Below the pieces are notes generated by a model. The model made no database searches. It was not told the DNA's origin and was given only the letters and a program-made list of their open reading frames with translations. This document shows, one piece after another, positions 49,175 to 60,200 of a stretch of 64,000 nt of DNA. Position 1 is the stretch's first letter; the number at the start of each line of letters is the position of its first letter. This DNA comes from Ephydatia muelleri (Eukaryota; Porifera; Demospongiae; Spongillida; Spongillidae), in assembly GCA_013339895.1 (NCBI GenBank), contig JABACO010000002.1:9755077-9819076 (forward strand), read 5' to 3'. The position numbers and the translations under genes were made by a program.

Positions 49175-49984
49175 AGAGACCACTGTGTCTAGTTTGTGAA
49201 ACATGCTGCATTTAACTTGAGTGCATTGTGTAATCTTGATTAGTGGTGGTTATACACATTGCTGACGAACGTCTGGTCACTATGCTTGTTTTGAACCAAA
49301 TACTATCACTGAGTCCTTTGTCCAACTATTGGACTGTCCAACAATTGTGATTGGACTGGTCTAGCTGACAGAGCAGACCAAGGCTGTAACACAGCCATAT
49401 ATGGTGCATGCATGTATTTGTGTATTCTATGTATTTGTGTATGTTACAAGGCTCAGATATTCATTGATTTCTAGTGTTAGCAAGTGGCCGCAGACAGTTG
49501 AGTTGCATTGTGTACAGCAGACCGCTTGAAGCCACCACATTTTGTAATGATTACTATTCTACTGCCACTTGATGTTAGAATGGGGCATGCTATACACATG
49601 TGTGTTATGCCAAAAGTAGGCTACAATGAGTGAGCGAGGGGCTCATGACACCCCCACCTTTTGAGTGGATAATACATATATCTCTGCAAACTAACATGCA
49701 CATGCAGAGATATATGGGGGACCTACTCCCATGGCCAATGATATACATGTATGTAAAAATGTGTGCACAACTTATACTCTCATGTTTGCAACAATTATAG
49801 CATGGTATATACATCACAATGGACTTGCACATTGCAGATCTTGGAAACGTTTGAGTAACTGCTGTCATTTACAAAAATAAATTTCCATAGGTAGTGACAG
49901 AAGCTAGCTAGTTAACAGCAGAATATATCAGATGTGCTAATTTCAACACCACTGCACCTGCATGCACCTCAGGTCATGTGATTG
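49175..49984. other. Helitron internal spacer and 3' untranslated region
   Basis: The nearest canonical AATAAA after the stop is at 49876-49881, about 700 bp downstream. A minus frame at 49605-49868 is probably chance. No other gene seen. Confidence 0.5.
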
Positions 49985-50163
49985 GATGAAATTCGACCAA
50001 TAGAATTTTAGCACACCTACACACACACACACACACACTTCACTCCTCCCACTCAGTATGTGATGTCATGCATGAATAAGCGACCAGTCAGTGAATGGAC
50101 AGATGAAATTGGACCAATAGAATTATAGCACAGCTAGAACACGTGGCTGTGCATGTATATAAA
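49985..50163 (+). promoter_or_regulatory. Promoter of the second Helitron frame: duplicated CCAAT module and TATA box
   Basis: A module of about 31 bp (GATGAAATT-GACCAATAGAATT-TAGCACA) occurs at about 49985-50015 and again at 50102-50132 with three differences. Each carries a CCAAT box. TATATAAA follows at 50156-50163, about 100 bp before the start codon at 50264. Confidence 0.6.
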
Positions 50164-50263
50164 CCAAATACCCGTAGAACAGAACATTTCTATCTTGAAA
50201 AAAAATCAAAGGTAAATTCTAAATTGTTTTACAAGTTGTTTCAATGCTCAGTCTCTCACGTAG

Positions 50264-50734
50264 ATGGCGGAAGAAGTAGGGACAGAATTTTTTGATTTAG
50301 AAGAAGGAGAGGAGGTCGAGGAAGCTCAAACTTCCTCAATTTCTGCTCCCGCCAGCGCTAGCCCTACCACTAGCAGCAGCGCTGCCCCGCCAACGCTAGC
50401 CCCACCACCAGCAGCAGCAGCGCTGCCGCCGCCAGCGCTACCATCAGCACCGCTGCCCCCGCCAGCGCTACCAGCAGCACCGCTGCCCCCGCCAGCGCTA
50501 CCAGCAACACCGCTGCCCCCGCCAGCGCTACCAGCAGCACCGCTGCCCCCGCCAGCGCTACCAGCAGCAGCGCTGCCCCCGCCAGCGCTACCAGCAGTAG
50601 CGCTGCCCCGCCACTGCTCCCCCCAATGCTGCCCCCGCCTTTTTTCCTGCCCCCGCCACCCGCATGGCCATATCCAAGACGGGGGGGGAGAAGAGGAAGA
50701 GAAGGGAGAAGAGGCCGAGGACGTGGAACTATAA
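50264..50734 (+). CDS. Pro/Ala-rich acidic-headed protein in the Helitron, probably frameshifted
   Basis: The frame starts at an ATG placed directly after a likely acceptor. A 52-bp intron (50212-50263, GTAAAT...CACGTAG) would lie wholly in the 5' leader. The product starts with an acidic stretch (residues 1-20, MAEEVGTEFFDLEEGEEVEE) and continues with 12-13-residue Pro/Ala/Leu repeats to about residue 113. Every repeat has GCTGCCCCCGCC except the last, which has one C fewer (about 50602-50610). After that the listed frame becomes Cys/His- then Glu-rich. The alternative frame stays Pro-rich and ends in an Arg/Gly tail (RRGGRRGREGRRGRGRG) before a stop near 50771. ATTAAA at 50743-50748 may be a poly(A) signal. 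No homologue is recognised; it may be a captured host gene. Confidence 0.5.
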   Translation: MAEEVGTEFFDLEEGEEVEEAQTSSISAPASASPTTSSSAAPPTLAPPPAAAALPPPALPSAPLPPPALPAAPLPPPALPATPLPPPALPAAPLPPPALPAAALPPPALPAVALPRHCSPQCCPRLFSCPRHPHGHIQDGGGEEEEKGEEAEDVEL

Positions 50735-50877
50735 TTAATTATATTAAAAACAATTATACTTATCATTATTAATTAACTATGTGTTCTATAATTTATTACT
50801 TTAATTATAAAAGTCTTATTGTAAAAGTTTATACGTTCTTTGACACGGAGAGAAAAAAAGAAAAAAAACTTATGAAA

Positions 50878-51172
50878 CAAGTAAATAAAAACATTCTCAA
50901 ACGAGAAAGTTGGTGGGCATATAGGATTGACAATGTTGGTGTAAAAAGCACGGAAACAAGTGTGACAGAAATGTTACTGGAAAATTGAAATAGGCCTATA
51001 TTTAGCCCAGTCACATTTAGCCAGCGCACGCCTGAGAAAATGGGCTAAATATAGGCCTATTTCAATTTTCCAGTAACATTTCTGTCACACTTGTTTCCGT
51101 GCTTTTTACACCAACATTGTCAATCCTATATGCCCACCAACTTTCTCGTTAGAGAATGTTTTTATTTACTTG
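50878..51172. repeat. 132-bp-arm palindrome at the Helitron 3' end
   Basis: Left arm 50878-51009 and right arm 51041-51172 are reverse complements with one mismatch (50899), around a 31-base spacer. The outer edge of the right arm falls exactly on the insertion boundary, so the palindrome is the terminus itself. Canonical Helitron 3' hairpins have stems of roughly 6-10 bp. Confidence 0.93.
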
Positions 51173-52595
51173 TACTATGTATACATGTAACTGTACGACA
51201 GCAATAAATACCATAGCCAGCACATACAAATACATGTACTGTAAGCATGCACACACAGTAGTACATACTGTAGCTACATAGTGTGCACGTACATGTATAT
51301 GTACATGCTCAGCTGCATGCACTATCCATGTGACTTACATGAACAGGTTAACACATACTGTGAGCTGATATTGACTTGGTCACATACAATTGCATGCTGA
51401 CAGACCCTGGCAGCTACAGATACCCACACACATGTAGTGTACAAAGTACAGTGCACAAGAAACGTTGTAGAAATGCAAGTGTGTAGTATGCCTGCAACAC
51501 ATACACACAATATTACAATATAGCAAGATACCAGTCTGACACCGTCAACCCACTAGCAAAAAGTATCTCTACACCATAGCAGTGAAAACAGAGTAGCCAA
51601 GTGTGTCAACTACAATTGCACAAGAAAATTCCTCACCTAGTGGGAATGCTTTGGAGCAGTGTACTGTACACTGTTTAGAAACACACACCCCTTACTCATA
51701 GTGATACAGAACACAAGAAACTCAACCCAACATCACTGCACATCATACCATATACACAAGAAACATATGTAGGTACACATAACAAGTCCAAAGTGTACAC
51801 ACCACACATGCACTGCACACTCGGTGCCTGCAGAATAGCCACTTTTCTAGAATAGCAGGTGGCCCAAATGTATGCACATGTACACACAGCACACGGACAT
51901 AACCCTAGTACATGCCTTGTAAATGCAATGAACACAAACAAAACACACCCATTTGTGATACATGTAGCTTCTGACAATCTACTGAGATGGGTAGTTGTAC
52001 ATTTCATACTTCAGGCTCTTTTTGGGGACAAGGTATACATGAACTGTGACCTGTGCACCTGCACATCACTGAATTGTCCAATACAGTAAAGACCAGGAAA
52101 GGGGTTTGTGAAATTCAGGGACACCAGAGGCATTTGTATGTGTGTGAAACATGCACTATGGCGTTGAGGACTCTCCATTTCATTGAAAATGAGTCTACAA
52201 GTGAGACAGGTGAAATTTGATGACAGATTTGGTCTAGGGTTCTAACCCCACCCCAAACCCCAAGGGCCTTCAGCCCACCTAATATCTTCCCCTATCCAGC
52301 ACAACAGGTGGTATAGGCTCAAAGGATGTTGCTTCTGCTTAATTAGACTATGTACTTTATGAACAATATCACATCAACACAAGTACCCAGAGAAGCCCCA
52401 AAGATATTACATTTGCTCAAATCTCTTCCTCATCCAACACAAAATTGATCTGCAGACAATTTGTGCACATGAATATGTTAGAACGGGCCCATGCATGTAG
52501 CACACACTCTACTTCTTTATGCTCATGGGTCTCGGCACACAACTGAAGCACCCTGCAGCGGCTAGGCTATCATATACACACACACACCTGCATAC

Positions 52596-52637
<42 letters not shown>

Positions 52638-53114
52638 CTCACCGTGACTTATGTTGTACTCATGTGGCTTTAGGTCTTCTTGCTCTGACAGGCCTGGAGC
52701 CATGACCAGTGGGTCATAAGGATCCACTGATTGCTCCCAGCTGTGCACACCACTAGTTCCCTGCACATGGGAACACTTGCAGTCAACACAGCCATCATCC
52801 TTATCAACACCTCAAGTGTAGTACCACACCCTGCAAATCCATCACCACTCCACATGTATGTCACCATAACGTTGTTCACTGTCCTCCCAAATGCAGAGGA
52901 AAACGTTCCCTCAATCCAGCCCACACCACCACACACACACACACACACACACACACTACACACCACACACAATACACACACCACACACCACACACGCGCA
53001 CACCCCACCACAAATACGCACACAGATACACACACTTCTATGCCTTTGGATACCATTGATGCGTCACATTATACATGTATGTGTAAATTTCACGGGAACT
53101 GGACACAAGATAGA

Positions 53115-53690
53115 CAGTGGCGGATACAGGAATAAGGCAATGGGGGGGGGGCGGTTATATTGGAGGGGGGCATATTTCAGAGGCGTAGGAACCTATTTAA
53201 GATTGGGGGGGGGGGGGGGCCGATTTGTAAAATATTAACGGGGGGGGTGCAGTCCGCTTACGACGGGGGGGGGGGGAGGAGGGGTGCAGTCCCTTACGAC
53301 GGGGGGGGGGGGCAGTCCCTTACGACGGGGGGGGGGGGGGGGGGGGTGCAGTCCCTTACGACTAGGGGGGGGTGCAGTCGCTTACGACGGGGGGGGGGGG
53401 GGGGGGGGGTGCAGTCCCTTACGACGGGGGGGGGGGGGGGGGGGGGCAGTCAACTTTTGGCACACAGAAAATACGTTTTGCTAACCGTTACAGTATTACA
53501 GAGCGCGCGTAATGAAGTAGACGTAATATGGTCACGTGCGGTTACGGAAAGGGGTAATCAATTATCATTCAGATATTATAATTCGATAACAAAACGTTTT
53601 ATAGGTTAGTTACGTCGTAGTGTGAAGGGGCGGCAATTATAATAGGGGCCCGGGGGGGCGACCCCCCCACCCCAACCTATGTTCGCCATG
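53115..53690. mobile_element. hAT-like element in beta3, expanded G-run array
   Basis: Same site and left end (AAGATAGA, then CAGTGGCGGATACAGG) as 5929-6426. The internal GTGCAGTC(C)-TTACGAC-G(n) unit occurs about six times (53227-53446) against two in beta1. The right end is degraded (TTCGCCATG then AAGAGAG). Confidence 0.75.
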
Positions 53691-53735
53691 AAGAGAGCCA
53701 TCGAACGCGATAGGATACCTACACGATTATGAACT

Positions 53736-54349
53736 AGGTTGTAGCCAGCCAGGGTGCGAGCCGGCCCTGACTGCTGGCCTGATAGCCGACTGTCGCAATC
53801 AATATAATATGCGGTGTTCATTATGTACGCATAACGTATTTGCCTACGCTAGCGAGGACATTCTCCTGCGGTCATCTTTAACCTACTCGCTCCATCGTAC
53901 TCAATTGTCCACCCGATCTGAGGAATACGTGTATTTCAAGAGCCCGGAGTGTCCGATGGCATCTCTTCCCAACGCTGGAACATCATTTGTAAAGATGCCT
54001 GGCTGCTTCGAATGATTAAGCAATTACACACTTGCTCAGTCGTACCATGTATACAAGATTGAATTCTGCTTTTGCAGATAAATTCAGATATCCTTTGGTG
54101 AAGTAAAGTCGTTCAGTACTTGTAGTTATGGTTCACAAATCTCATAATAGTATATAAACTGTTATCTGATTGCATGACAAATATAAAATTATAGGAATGA
54201 AGATTTTAGCAATTGAAGTCAATAAAATAATAATAGTGATGATGAGTCAATCAGAACCGCCACTATTGCATGATGTAGGTGGGCTGGTCCATGTAGACCC
54301 TGGCCTGACAGGTCAGTTTCAGCCGCTGAGGCGGTGGCCTCGGCAACCC
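53736..54349. mobile_element. hAT-like element in beta3, heavily eroded copy
   Basis: Corresponds to 6489-7298 but about 200 bp shorter through dozens of 1-6 base deletions. The ends are only just recognisable (GGTTGTAGCCAGCC and GGCCTCGGCAACCC). Confidence 0.65.
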
Positions 54350-54516
54350 GCTGACTCGGCCGATTCAATCTGGCCGCTGGAACGGCATAGACGTTCACGT
54401 GATCGGGCGGTTCGTTCCCACGTCGTTACCGTAACGATTTATCGTAAATCAGTACATGCAATTATCTCTTATATAAACTGTACATGTGCATAATTTAAGC
54501 CATATTCGATATATGT

Positions 54517-54759
54517 TCATTCTTGGTTCCATATATGGAAAGCGTTGGAATTTACCGCAGGAAGGTATAGGAGATGTTTAAGTTCCACCGGTGGAAAACC
54601 GTTTTTACCAGCATGGAATCGTAATAATTCCGCCGCTAAAACCCAAGGTTGTTTTTGTTCCACAAACCCAATGTTGGGAATATGAGGCTGAATTAAGGGG
54701 TATTTCCCGATGTCCGGAACACGAAATTTTTTCCTGTGTGTAGCTAAGCAGTAGTCCAT
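54517..54759 (-). pseudogene. Broken beta3 copy of the hypothetical minus-strand frame
   Basis: Starts with the same residues as the frames at 7721 and 11694 but shifts frame near 54600 through small indels and stops at 54517. These indels lie in the low-quality stretch and may not be real. Confidence 0.25.
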
Positions 54760-56786
54760 GCTGTTGTAAATCCTGCACGTGGCATACTAACAGAAGATAA
54801 TATTGCATGTGATTAGCTACTCTATTGCAAGGTCCAAACATCAGCTGTACTTGGGCATTCTATAACGGAAGCGTGCCTGTCGTTACATCATCGTATATAT
54901 AATTAGTGGCATTTATTGCCAAGTGGTAACTTCAAAAAGGTAGGCGTAATCTCGGATCTAATTGACTAGGTAACAAACCTCTTCCCCAGGTCGCCATTAT
55001 AGAGTAGTCTCGTGCCCAGACCCATTGCATCGCAGCTGCGAATGGATTACATCACCGCTACGCTTGACTAATTATAGAGCGCGACTTCTGCTGTGCCTGG
55101 TGTTTGGCGCGGCGCACATTTCTGTGACAACATGTTCCCGCGGAGAGAGTTGCCCCCGCTTTAAAGACGGCATGGAGCTGACGAAGAGAGTCGCAGTTGA
55201 GTACACTCGACGGATATGCGCGGGATGGTCGCATAGTTAGAAGTCAAACTCGTTCCCAATACGTTAATAACCATAAGTTATTGGACAACTGCAATTACAA
55301 AATGTCTGCACGTCCACTTGGAACTTTGTATATACCCATCTTCGCTGTCTGCAAATCCTCTTTTGACATACCTGTCATACCAACCCACATACCCGTTTTT
55401 TTTCACAGGCGGATCCCTCTATTTTTCTGTTGAAGCACTGTCTTGTTATCATTGCTCTTATCATTCCTTCCAACAGGTCATCAAAAGCATTATAGCTGCC
55501 ATCGTTACGTCTCCAACAGGAGGTGGGGGCATTGCTCCGTCTCAAAGACGACCCAACTGAACCCAACGCTTTGAAGCATTGATTTGTCTTTGTCATTCTA
55601 ATAGTGTGGTTTTGTGGTTACAGCATGCTCATCTTATCGCGCCGCGTTCTTCCTGTCCATGGTAAACACGCGTGTAACTAGCAGCACCTGCTACGTACCC
55701 GCGCGGGTAACTTTTGAATATTTTATTACCACGGTTTCACTATCATGATAGCATAGTTTATTAACGTTGTTGATATTATCCATGCACTCATTGTGTATCT
55801 GTAAACAACGTTTCGTCACAATCCATAAAGCCAGCGCTGCATGCATGAGTTCTTTTTATCGTACACTGCCATTGGGGGTTACGCGACTAAATATTCGTGA
55901 CGAATCAGCGGTTAAACATGCAGTTAAAACGTAAACACTAGTGCTCTTCGAGAAATGATTATCGTTTAAATCATAAATAATTATTCTCCATGGTTACAAT
56001 CACATACCTGATAAACATGATCAATGTGAAAGAGTGGCTCCTAAGTCTCGTACACAGACCCGCGGCGAATGGACATGCGTACGCGGGACTGGCGTGGTTA
56101 CCTTGCTAGTTGTTCAGACCTCTGGTTGCTGCTTCGCTTTGAAAAGCAGATACTGTTCGTTAATTAATGTCTACATGTAAAGGAAAACTCTATTTACCTC
56201 GTCTAAGATCTCGGATGATACTACATTATTTCTTGTCCCTCCTGCACTTACAAGTAGATCTACAGTATACCTTGCAGACGCAACTAGACACATGCATGTG
56301 TAACGCACAAGGTGCAGAGAACTTGCACCACCCATGCGAGTCTTGAAAGCCGGCAACAGTACGAATTAGCATGATGGAATTATCGTGCAAGATCTCCGTG
56401 TGTTTGTACGTTTATCACACATGCATGCATGTGTCAAGTGGCGTCTTCATGGTACTTTCCGTCTTTTGTCTTTTGATACATTACATTACACTGTTATGCA
56501 TGAAGCATCGAAGTCAGATTTAATGCATATAATTTATCCATCAGTTGGGAAGAATTTCTCAAAGCCTGCAGTTACAGCACCGGGGCCCTCGTCTCATAGG
56601 GTACTGCAAGCATCAAACGTTCCATCTGCATTCCACAGAACATTAAAAAAGAAAGGCAACCCTGTGGCTGCAACAAAGCCAAGAGGGAAAAGTTTCTAAC
56701 GTAAGCCCCTGCCAAGACAACAATTATCGCTGAAGAACATGCAAATGATGGTGGAGAGGAGTAGGCTGAGGAAGTAGGACGAGACA

Positions 56787-57230
56787 ATGCCAGGGACAAA
56801 CAAATGGAGGACTAGACACCGATCAGGTATTGAAAATGCAGAAGAGGATAAAAGTTTAGGGCCAACCGATTTCCTATGCCAGAATCAAGTAGGACTGGAA
56901 ACAGGACGAGCACCATTTCCTGGTAGCATCAGTACAGAACAATCACGCTCTTTTGTTGTTCACATTGACATTTCCGATGGTACATTTGGTTCGATTCACA
57001 TGGATGAACTGTTTGCCCGGTTGCACTCATGCACATCATGTGACACTCAAGTGTGGGAGCACAAGGGACGGTCCAGGGCCGCCTTCAGACAGCACCTTTA
57101 TGGCACCACTATCTCAATGCCACACAATGATACATGTATGTGCTCTGTGCTCCTATATGAAGTGTTCCAGTGTATTAGTGACTGCAAACTTATTTGTGTT
57201 CTGATTATCGTGTGGGGCTATTATAATTAG
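56787..57230 (+). CDS. Hypothetical frame in delta2, 147 codons
   Basis: Counterpart of 13838-14275. It keeps the frame through a 6-base length change near 57130 despite several residue differences. Frame retention is weak support for coding. Not recognised. Confidence 0.18.
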   Translation: MPGTNKWRTRHRSGIENAEEDKSLGPTDFLCQNQVGLETGRAPFPGSISTEQSRSFVVHIDISDGTFGSIHMDELFARLHSCTSCDTQVWEHKGRSRAAFRQHLYGTTISMPHNDTCMCSVLLYEVFQCISDCKLICVLIIVWGYYN

Positions 57231-60200
57231 GCAGTATGCTGATGCTAGGGCTTTAGTGCAAATTAATATTAAAAACTAATGGATGAGATTGACAACAACA
57301 AAGGATGCAAGGAGGTTGATACCAAGATCAAGACATTCATATTATGCTGTGACATGCGTCATATAAAAGATACAATGATTCGTGTAATCACAATTAAGAA
57401 AAATTCTGTTACAATTAAACCCAACCTGTAAATGAGCTTTGAATTATCATAATATACTTTTCATAACTTGGGAAGAAATTATGTATACTTTCTTGTAATT
57501 AAATAAGGTCAAACATATAAATTAATTAATCAGCAGATAGCACCCAATTCAAATTATGCACAACTATTGAATGTGCAGGCATAATACAATTGATAATTAC
57601 ATTCTCTATGAGAAAGGTAGGATTTGAAGCAATAGGGGTGTAAAAAGCAGTTGTGGCTAGATAAGAACTCCATCTGCAGTTTAGGTATACAGCAAATACA
57701 AAAGTAGACAGTTGCTCATTTATGGCAGGAATGACTCAATTTTCGGCATTCTTGCATGGATATTTACACATACATGTTATTGAACATCAGTTTTGATTAT
57801 GTGCACAGATGGAACGCTTAAATTGCAAAATTAACATCACAGCGCACCTGGCTGGATTTGCACAAATGATCCACAACCACAGTTTTTAGGCCGGCTCTCA
57901 AACGAAACGTTGAGCATATATTGTTAGTGAGCTGAAATTGCACCACTACTGATATAATCTGGAGTTCTACCAACAGCCTCAAGGTCAGTTCTCAAACAGC
58001 CTCTCCCACTACTAGTCTTAGTTATTTATCCAAGGTGTCTTCTCAATGGCCTCTCTCCTCTCCTAACCACAGTACCTCCAACAGTCAAACACAAATGCAC
58101 ATCACCCCCCCCCCCACCCCCCCACCACACCCCCGTATCTAAAACACTCTTAAAACTATAAAGCCTCAGACAGTACTCTCCGTCAGACCTTCAAAGGATG
58201 ATCCCCTGCCCTCTTGCACTCCCCGGTCCCAGCTTGTCAGAGTTTGATGGGTTTTTTTTTTAATGATCCACTTCGTCTTCTGAGGCAACCTACTAAAATG
58301 TTACCTGAATTGCAGTAGCAAGTGTAGCATTGTGTAAACTTACCACGGGTGAAGACCATACTTGTGGCTAGATAAAAACTCCACCTGAACACAACGGAAC
58401 AAGATAAGAACTCCACCTGAACACAAAAGGGTCATTCCATGTCACATCATGTGTTTAGTTTTGCTATTTTACTTTTGTGGTCAAAAGTTCAACAACCATT
58501 CACAAGTATAGGTCTTGGGGAGTTTAATATTTTACATCCATGTCTAAGTCCATGAGGGCAAATAGATTCACAAAGATCATGAGGATTTGAAACGTGGGTG
58601 GCAAAACATGCGATGATTTGGCTTGGAATGACCCAACAACAAATAAAAGGTGAGACAGTGGATCCTTTATGACAGAAATTCTGGCGATGTACATTTACAC
58701 TTCGTATATATGTTTTGAACACCAGTTTTCACTTTGTGCATAATGGAGCACTCATTTGGCAGCGCACTGGGTGGATTATAATGTCTTGACACGCAAATAT
58801 CACAAGCAACTCAACCATTTTTCATGCTATCAAGCAATATGTTTTTGTTTTTTTAGTATAAAGTTGAGCTTTCTTGCCTTTGGAATACATGTATGAGAGA
58901 TCTGCCAGACTGAACTGAGTTATATCTTATCTAAAAGAAATCATAAGGTATGCACATATGTAGTACAAAACCACTAATCTGACCCTTGATGTAGTATACT
59001 TGGATGCTGCATGAGCACTCCAACACAGCCGCTCCCATACCATGGTCTGCTCTCAAACAGCCCCCCCCCCCCCCTCCCTCTTCTCAACAGCCTCTCCTCT
59101 CCTACATCATGATACATGACAACACTCCCATATCTCCCACACAACACTACTTGTAGCACACTCTTAAAACATGACCAGCACAAAAAGCGTACCTAAGGTT
59201 AAGTACATGTATACTGCCTGGCCGCAGTATGTGTGTTGTGTGTGTGTATGTGTGAGTGTGTGTGTTATGGAGAGGTTGCTGCCTCAATTTCAAGCTTGGC
59301 TAATTGGTGCATGGTGCCCTGTATATACATATACATTTGCAAATGTACAAATGTGCATACAGTGTTTGGGTATGCTGTATCTACCCATCCCAGCTCCAAA
59401 CACTTAGGGTCATTAATTTTATGCTTTCTGGTCTCAGCCTCCTTTGCTGCAGCCCCTTCAGACAGGCTTGCTGCTGTTATGATTGAAGGAATTAAGGGAG
59501 AGGTCACTGTGATGTCAAAGGCAGCATGTTTCCCTTTATCCCAATTGAGGACAAGTACACGGTACATCCGTTGGCCAGGTATGGCTTATGTCAGGATAAG
59601 ACTGCTGCCCGACTCTAACCTCACTCCAAGGTGGGCACGATGGCTGAACTCACCAAACACGTGTACACAGATTACTGTGGCGAGTGACGACACCTGTTTT
59701 ACAGGACAAGGGGGAGGAGATTAACTAACCACTACTTTGTACTCAAGCTCACAATGAATTTTATTTCACACTGCCAATCAAACACTAGACAGATGACCAC
59801 AGTGCGGTATGTACTACATTTCATAATTGCATTAATCTTAAAACCCGATTGGTTGGAAAGCAACTGTGTATGTGTACACGCATGCAACCAGCTTAGCAAA
59901 AGGTCATGGCGTGCAGACACTCATAGAAAAGCCTGTATGTATAAGATCTGAAGATCTGCATATCTCTACCACACACACATGCACATGGCTCTATGTATGT
60001 ATACCTGTTGCTGCATCATACAACTTTATTTCCCTTCCCCCCTCGCTCATACTAATCGCAGGGCGCACGCAGGTGGGGTTCGAGAGGGTTCGGACGACCC
60101 CCCTTTTCATCCAGAGTATGGGTGTGGCAAGCCACGTCCACGGACCATTGTACATAAGACTATCCCGATAATTAGCCTCATGCGCACGTGACACTCTGCT

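Larger units (their letters stand above)
41655..51172 (+). mobile_element. Helitron, 9.5 kb, with RepHel-OTU gene and second frame
   Basis: The insertion is defined by comparison with alpha1/beta1. The uninterrupted target is A3969/T3970, and here the flanks are GATAGAA before 41655 and TACTATG from 51173. The element starts TC, as Helitrons do, lies between A and T, and has no terminal inverted repeats or target duplication. The 5' end has a hairpin (arms 41657-41665 and 41670-41678). The 3' end is a 132-bp-arm palindrome ending ACTTG, not the usual CTRR. It holds the Rep-helicase-OTU gene (42223-49174) and a short Pro/Ala-rich frame (50264-50734). OTU-bearing Helitrons are known from aquatic animals. 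The paralogue without the insertion shows it arrived after the duplication. Confidence 0.93.
51173..56347. repeat. Duplicated block beta, copy 3
   Basis: Resumes the alpha/beta sequence after the Helitron. It shares with beta1 both hAT insertions and the absence of about 106 bp and about 13 bp seen in beta2, but like beta2 it runs on into block delta at 56347. The part at 53580-54550 is full of short deletions. Confidence 0.92.

Noticed and set aside
50326..50766. Minus-strand Gly/Ser-rich frame opposite the Helitron second gene
   Set aside because: It is the antisense shadow of the Pro/Ala repeat. The promoter, intron and poly(A)-like signal all fit the plus strand.
41655..51172. Interpretation as an element with terminal inverted repeats
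   Set aside because: The reverse complement of the 3' end (CAAGTAAATAAAAAC) does not match the 5' end (TCTGAACCTGCG), and there is no target duplication. A/T insertion fits a Helitron.
53160..53609. Gly-rich frames across the G-run array
   Set aside because: Produced by poly-G within the hAT-like element; the frames change with homopolymer length.
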